A DNA stretch of 33,542 nt, from the NCBI GenBank assembly GCA_964589415.1, contig CAZPRQ010000009.1, forward strand, positions 1 to 33,542, in the 5' to 3' direction. Position numbers and translations under genes: made by a program. Shown here piece after piece: positions 29,683 to 33,542 of the stretch. The notes under the pieces were generated by a model, which did not search any database, had not been told where the DNA came from, and saw nothing but the letters and a program-made list of their open reading frames with translations. Numbering within the stretch: position 1 is the stretch's first letter; every line of letters starts with the position of its first letter. This DNA is from CAZPRQ01 sp964589415. GTDB taxonomy: Bacteria; Patescibacteriota; Doudnabacteria; UBA920.

Positions 29683-30544
29683 GGAATCAAGCCCGGGTTT
29701 TAACCCTGAAAAAAAAGAATTTGGAGGAAATGTCTCAATAACCCTAAAAATTATGCGCCACGGGGAACGAGAAGGGTTATACTTAAACGACCTGGGGCGA
29801 CAGCAAACGGCAAATCTCGCGGAATTACAAAAAACTTCGCCAAATAAATATGATGCCGTTAAAGCTGTTGGGTCACCAGCAGATACGGACCCAAAAACTC
29901 ACATGGGCAGGGCACTAGAAACTGCACACATTTATGCACAAACGCTCACCGACAACAATGCTTTCCGCACACGTCCTGAAGAATTATTAAATTATAAAAA
30001 TTTAGTTTCCAAACGGCCTTACGACCACATAATTTTATATAATTCTTATTTGCCGGAAGATTTTAAAGCATTAAGCCCTGAAGAAAAATCTGAAGCCTCT
30101 AAAGTTGCGAATAGGAAAGTCTTGGAACATTTAATATCCTTAAATGACCCTGATGCTGTTCAATACAAAAAAGAAGTTACCGGCGCGTATGCACTCTTGG
30201 TAGAACATTACATAAAAATGGCAAAACGTTTAAAGAGTGGCTCAAACGTCCTTATACCCATAGGCGGGCATGGAAGCAATATGGAGTTTCTACTACTGGA
30301 AGCCGCGGTTAAAGAAGGGCAAGCCGAACATACAACCGCATTTAAAAACTTAAATGACCTAGGTGGGGACTTTGACCCTTCCGAGGCATATAACATTGAA
30401 GTAAAAACCGACACGCAAGGGAATACACAACCCTTAAAAGTTACGTTTGATAACCCTAAAAGAGGGCATGCAGATATTTATCTTGATAACAAAAAAATGG
30501 AAGAATTGGTTACATTTTACAAACAATTACACCCCAAACCTTAA
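29675..30544 (+). CDS. Histidine phosphatase family protein
   Basis: 289 residues with the branch-1 histidine-phosphatase signature: IMRHGERE (R28-H29-G30-E31) with catalytic His29, followed by LNDLGRQQTANLAEL. A later IGGHGSNMEFLL carries the second His of the pocket. The family removes phosphate from varied small molecules or proteins. It overlaps the upstream swivelling-domain gene by 8 bp, which suggests a joint phosphotransfer-related role. I infer this only from position. Confidence 0.85.
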   Translation: MPRESSPGFNPEKKEFGGNVSITLKIMRHGEREGLYLNDLGRQQTANLAELQKTSPNKYDAVKAVGSPADTDPKTHMGRALETAHIYAQTLTDNNAFRTRPEELLNYKNLVSKRPYDHIILYNSYLPEDFKALSPEEKSEASKVANRKVLEHLISLNDPDAVQYKKEVTGAYALLVEHYIKMAKRLKSGSNVLIPIGGHGSNMEFLLLEAAVKEGQAEHTTAFKNLNDLGGDFDPSEAYNIEVKTDTQGNTQPLKVTFDNPKRGHADIYLDNKKMEELVTFYKQLHPKP

Positions 30545-30583
30545 TAGAATTAATAATCAAACACACTCAAAGCATTACACTTT

Positions 30584-30847
30584 ATGCACACTTTTACCAT
30601 TCTCGACGTTCGCGAACCCGAAGAATACGCCTTAGGGCACATTGACGACGCCATCAATATTCCTTCCCAAAGCTTAATGGCAGGCATGCCAGAACTACAA
30701 GACACCCCCAAAGACACTCCGCTTTTGGTGTATTGCCGCACCGGCAGCAGGTCGGGAATCGCCTTACAAATACTCAAACAAATGGGTTTTACCAATGTTA
30801 CCAACGGCATAAACCAACATATAGTCAAACAACGTTTTGGCTTATAA
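30584..30847 (+). CDS. Rhodanese-like sulfurtransferase domain protein
   Basis: 87 residues making a single rhodanese domain. It opens with TILDVREPEEYALGHIDDAINIP and carries the active-site loop YCRTGSRSG with catalytic Cys51. Single-domain rhodaneses carry persulfide sulfur or act in redox and stress. The ATG is 39 bp after the histidine phosphatase gene; no SD is seen. Confidence 0.93.
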   Translation: MHTFTILDVREPEEYALGHIDDAINIPSQSLMAGMPELQDTPKDTPLLVYCRTGSRSGIALQILKQMGFTNVTNGINQHIVKQRFGL

Positions 30848-30905
30848 ATTCCATTTTTTTAATTTTTAAGCTACACTATAAGTAATTAATGACATAAACA
30901 ACTTT

Positions 30906-32240
30906 ATGGCAACCCAAGAATTGATTGACTATGTCAATCATCAATTATCCCTCGGAGCCAGCCACGAAACAATTAAACAAGCGTTAAAAAATTCTGGATG
31001 GTCAGATGACATAATTACCCAAGTCTTCCAGCAAACAACCGGACACACCCCGCCTGCACCTTTAACTCCGGTACCCATGGCCGTCATACAGCCTTCTAGC
31101 TCCCTGCCATCTATAGGAACCTTATTTTCGGAAAGTTGGCAACTCTTTAAAGCCAGGTCCGGTACTGTAATTTTTAGCTGGCTATTGCTTTTTGTTCCAT
31201 TTTTATTGGGTACGGGTATTTTATTTGTACTGGCTTGGTTTTTAAGCAAGCAAATAAGCCCCGCGGTTGGCGGCATAGTAATGGTATTGCTCGGCATAGC
31301 TGCTATTTGTGGCTATATATTTGCCACCCTTTGGGCATCTACAGCCCAAATAACAGCCCTGCGCGATGCCGAAGAAAAAACCGGAATAAAAGAAAACCTA
31401 AAGCGCGCGCGTCCTCTTATTGGCAGCTTATTTTTAGTCCAGCTTATCTTGGTGCTAGCCACCATTGGCGGCATGGTGCTTCTTATTATTCCCGGCATTA
31501 TTATTGCAAACTACTATGGTTTTGCTCTATTTTGCTTGGTAACCGAAGGCAAAAAAGGCCGAACCGCCCTGGCTCAAAGTAAAGCTTACGTAAAGGGCCG
31601 TTGGTGGAAAATTTTTGGAAGAATGCTGCTTATTGGAATTATGTATTTCGCGCTTTACTTAGTTTTGGTACTAATTAGTTCCGTGTCAAAAAATTCCGTT
31701 ACCACAATTGTGGTAACCATCTTGCAGTTGGTTCTGCAATTTGTTTACACTTTATTTTCTCTATCTTACAGCTACACACTTTATAAACAAGCAAAACAAA
31801 CCGCCAGCCAGCCAAGCCACGAACCATATATGGGCGGCGTAACCGGCTGGACTGTTTGGGGATCTATTGGTGGTGTACTGGTAATTTTAGGACTTTTGAG
31901 TTCAATAGTTTTGCTTGCGTTAAATTCTGCCCGGGCCAAATCCCGCGACGCCTCTCGCCTGGCAACTGTAAGAATGATATCTTCGGCTTTAGAACTGTAT
32001 TACAATGACGCCGAAGTATACCCGGAAAGCCTGCCGCAGTTAGTACAAGAACAGTATCTACAAGCTATACCCATAGCTCCCACTCCAGCAGACGGAACCT
32101 GCACTGCTAAAGAAAACTCATACCAATACACCCCTGCTTCTGACAAACAGGACTATGAACTGACTTTTTGCCTAGGCGGCCTAACCAGCGGATACCCAGC
32201 CGGGACGCACACTGCTTCTTATGAGCAAGGCATTCGCTAA
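30906..32240 (+). CDS. Membrane protein with C-terminal pseudopilin-like domain, 444 aa
   Basis: Residues 5-42 (LIDYVNHQLSLGASHETIKQALKNSGWSDDIITQVF) are a UBA-like helical module seen in other Patescibacteria proteins. A Pro-rich linker and a membrane domain with about five helices (about 75-300, similar in plan to DUF975-type glycerophosphodiesterase-membrane domains) follow. At about 315 a new segment starts: GVLVILGLLSSIVLLALNSARAKSRDASRLATVRMISSALELYYN, like the long helix of type II/IV pseudopilins, then a GspG-like globular end with two Cys (GTCTAKENSYQYTPASDKQDYELTFCLGG). A pilin body fused to a multi-pass protein is unusual. Confidence 0.75.
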   Translation: MATQELIDYVNHQLSLGASHETIKQALKNSGWSDDIITQVFQQTTGHTPPAPLTPVPMAVIQPSSSLPSIGTLFSESWQLFKARSGTVIFSWLLLFVPFLLGTGILFVLAWFLSKQISPAVGGIVMVLLGIAAICGYIFATLWASTAQITALRDAEEKTGIKENLKRARPLIGSLFLVQLILVLATIGGMVLLIIPGIIIANYYGFALFCLVTEGKKGRTALAQSKAYVKGRWWKIFGRMLLIGIMYFALYLVLVLISSVSKNSVTTIVVTILQLVLQFVYTLFSLSYSYTLYKQAKQTASQPSHEPYMGGVTGWTVWGSIGGVLVILGLLSSIVLLALNSARAKSRDASRLATVRMISSALELYYNDAEVYPESLPQLVQEQYLQAIPIAPTPADGTCTAKENSYQYTPASDKQDYELTFCLGGLTSGYPAGTHTASYEQGIR

Positions 32241-32267
32241 ATTTTAATTTATTCCTTAAATATATTT

Positions 32268-32300
32268 CCCCCGGCTTTCTTTTTGCCGGGGGTTTATTTT
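32268..32300 (+). terminator. Terminator after the pseudopilin-fusion gene
   Basis: CCCCCGGC/GCCGGGGG with TTTCTTTTT in the loop, followed by TTTATTTT. Confidence 0.88.
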
Positions 32301-32312
32301 AAAATATTTTTA

Positions 32313-32493
32313 GGACTTACGCGCTTGCCATTGTTTGCAACTGGCAAAGCCAGATTGCTTCAAGCAATGACTGCGCCGCAAGCGGTTTGGCCAATTACTT
32401 CGTTGTTTTTCTTACTGCTTTATTCGCCGTAGTTAAACTACGCCTCATAAACCCAGCAAAAAACGCCTTGTACTTGGCCAAACGCGTAAGTCC
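32313..32493. mobile_element. MITE-like element, 181 bp
   Basis: Perfect 11-bp terminal inverted repeats GGACTTACGCG (32313-32323) and CGCGTAAGTCC (32483-32493) enclose non-coding sequence with inner symmetries (TTGGCCAAA, GTAGTTAAACTAC). GGACTTACGC ends resemble those of some known insertion sequences. No clear target duplication is seen. Confidence 0.55.
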
Positions 32494-32573
32494 AATTCTA
32501 TTTAATTTAGCTTTGAATTAAAGCTGTTTTAATCTTTTTACCCTTATTTATAAGGTTTTTTAGTCTTTTTTCA

Positions 32574-32602
32574 TTGACTAAACACAGGAAAAAGCGTATA
32601 AT
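32574..32602 (+). promoter_or_regulatory. Strong promoter (TTGACT-N17-TATAAT) of the lysozyme-like gene
   Basis: TTGACT at 32574-32579, exact 17-bp spacer, consensus TATAAT at 32597-32602. Start would be near 32609. Confidence 0.85.
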
Positions 32603-32608
32603 ATATAT

Positions 32609-32826
32609 ACAAAGTGCTACTTGGCACTCTTTTTTATTCAAGCTATTAATGAATAAAAAGGGTTAAACCAGCGCTTTATCTCCTGCCTTAGGCGGGAGGC
32701 GGCTGCCATATCCGCTTTTTTCCATTGCAATTAAAAGTAGATATGGGGTCTCTGCCGTTCTTTACAATAATACATACCAATTGCTGGAAACATCGGTTGG
32801 TAGGGGAGAAAGGAGTTTGACCGAAA
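32609..32826 (+). ncRNA. Long structured leader, riboswitch-like
   Basis: About 217 nt between the promoter and the ATG. Visible structures: AGTGC/GCACT followed by CTTTTTT; TTTTTATTCA/TGAATAAAAA overlapping that T-run (terminator/antiterminator-like); a stem CGGC..CCATATC / GATATGG..GCCG (32700-32752); TACCAATTG/CGGTTGGTA just before GGGGAGAAAGGAG. Cell-wall hydrolase genes are often behind ydaO/c-di-AMP riboswitches, but I cannot confirm that consensus here. Confidence 0.4.
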
Positions 32827-33495
32827 ATGAAAGCTCTCTTTACCCTCAAGCCTCAAACCAAACAAACGGTTGTCGTTGCGGTTTTACTCTCGTTAATCCC
32901 CTTGGGATTTCCGGGTACAACCCTTGCTGCTACCGTTGAGGCTGGAGTAAACACTGCTCTAGTTTTTGAAGTCAAAAATCCAATTCAAAATCAAAACTCT
33001 ATATCTTTCAACGAAGTTGTAATGAACGACCCGTTGGTTGAAAAACTTGAAGCTTACTTAAAAAAACATAATTCTCCGCTTGCGGAATATTCCCCCCAAA
33101 TTATTCAAGAAAAACATTGGAAAAAAGCATTGGCTATTTCCTGGGTGGAAAGCAATTTTGGCCGCCGGTGTGCGGACAATAACTGCAGCGGAATTGGAGT
33201 AGCTCCCGGGCACCCGGCCTGGCGCAAATATTCCACCAAATTAGATTGGTTTAAGGATATGAATGTGTTAATGGACAAGCCATTGTATTCTGAAAAATAC
33301 AACACATTCCGCAAAATGAAAGGCATTTATGTCTACCCGGGCAGTGAAAACTGGGTTAGGGGCGCGGAACAAAAATTTGCCGAATTAACTGAACTGGAAG
33401 AACAAGCTCGTGAAGCCCGCCTGGCTATGCATAAAGACTTAATTGTCAGTGCTGCCAATCCAACCACAATAGAGTTAACAAATATATTGGAATAA
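32827..33495 (+). CDS. Secreted lysozyme-like (glucosaminidase/transglycosylase-fold) protein
   Basis: 222 residues. Residues 1-35 are a signal peptide (basic start, hydrophobic VVVAVLLSLIPLGF, cleavage after TTLAA). The domain at about 95-195 contains KALAISWVESNFGRRCADNNCSGIGVAPGHPAW, with a Glu in WVESNFG at the place of the lysozyme-fold catalytic Glu and a Cys pair probably disulfide-bonded. A later VYPGSENWVRGAEQKFAEL resembles the end of such domains. It probably cuts or remodels peptidoglycan outside the membrane. The SD AAAGGAG precedes the ATG by 11 nt. A strong promoter, long leader and terminator surround it. Confidence 0.75.
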   Translation: MKALFTLKPQTKQTVVVAVLLSLIPLGFPGTTLAATVEAGVNTALVFEVKNPIQNQNSISFNEVVMNDPLVEKLEAYLKKHNSPLAEYSPQIIQEKHWKKALAISWVESNFGRRCADNNCSGIGVAPGHPAWRKYSTKLDWFKDMNVLMDKPLYSEKYNTFRKMKGIYVYPGSENWVRGAEQKFAELTELEEQAREARLAMHKDLIVSAANPTTIELTNILE

Positions 33496-33500
33496 TTATA

Positions 33501-33534
33501 AACCCCGTTCCGCCATTTTGCGGGGCGGGGTTTT
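33501..33534 (+). terminator. Terminator of the lysozyme-like gene
   Basis: AACCCCG/CGGGGTT outer stem with inner CCGC/GCGG, followed by TTTT. Confidence 0.88.
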
Positions 33535-33542
33535 ACCTTACT

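Noticed and set aside
32609..32826. Definite ydaO/c-di-AMP riboswitch
   Set aside because: The leader has suitable size and context, but I could not match the conserved core with confidence by eye.
1..33542. CRISPR arrays, rRNA genes or alternative code 25
   Set aside because: No regularly spaced direct repeats and no rRNA sequence are seen. TGA ends genes (for example at 19492-19494) and is not needed as Gly in any conserved gene.

Overview
The window looks like part of a Patescibacteria (Candidate Phyla Radiation) chromosome, most probably Parcubacteria-like. The reasons are: AT-rich sequence with compact genes; a short IF-2; the families DUF5665, DUF4446, RNHCP, bactofilin and small pilin-like membrane proteins typical of that group; house-keeping genes mostly without Shine-Dalgarno (SD) sequences; and TGA used as a stop, so genetic code 11 rather than 25. 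It is a draft scaffold with two runs of N (719-750 and 18271-18370). The second run is flanked by the same 55 bases on both sides and appears to be a scaffolding artefact inside one gene.

Layout. 1-670: partial tRNA-Ala(GGC), a DUF5665 membrane protein, and an extraordinary tRNA-Arg locus in which one complete tRNA-Arg(CCU) gene sits inside the T-loop of another tRNA-Arg(CCU), cradled by a 13-bp inverted repeat. 810-2820: an O-antigen ligase-like membrane protein and convergent rlmH. 3173-7460: tRNA-Ala(CGC) inside a related inverted-repeat element, two unknown GC-richer minus-strand genes with the same architecture (strong promoter, about 200-nt leader with a matching palindrome, strong SD, terminator), and two plus-strand unknowns. 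7565-10494: a TrmB-type regulator with a palindromic operator, divergent from a small operon of unknown genes that may use AUU/AUA starts. 10649-15194: DedA-like protein, a MurA fused to an N-terminal XRE DNA-binding domain with two identical operator-like dyads, DUF4446, bactofilin, and a degenerate diacylglycerol-kinase-like protein. 15513-19267: the translation/RNA cluster infB, rbfA and a DHH phosphoesterase. 19363-23421: a small SD-led ORF, FMN reductase, a second TrmB-like regulator, a hotdog-like protein, tRNA-Leu, pyrF with an unusual leader, and an RNHCP protein.

23465-28227: tRNA-Val, tRNA-Phe and tRNA-Gly, followed by a 4.3-kb integrated element inserted at the 3' end of tRNA-Gly. 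The element is bounded by a 20-bp direct repeat and carries xre, xis-like, Bro-N/DinD-like and large serine recombinase genes on one strand and two cargo genes on the other. Degenerate tRNA-Gly ends plus a terminator near its right end suggest earlier events at the same site. 28615-33542: a PEP-utilizer swivelling-domain protein overlapping a histidine phosphatase, a rhodanese, a membrane protein ending in a pseudopilin-like domain, a 181-bp MITE-like inverted-repeat element, and a secreted lysozyme-like protein behind a strong promoter and a long structured leader.

The most interesting signals are the tRNA-cradling inverted-repeat element (two copies, one splitting another tRNA), the putatively self-regulated XRE-MurA fusion, the tRNA-Gly integrative element with a serine recombinase, and the two cassette-like unknown genes with a shared leader palindrome.
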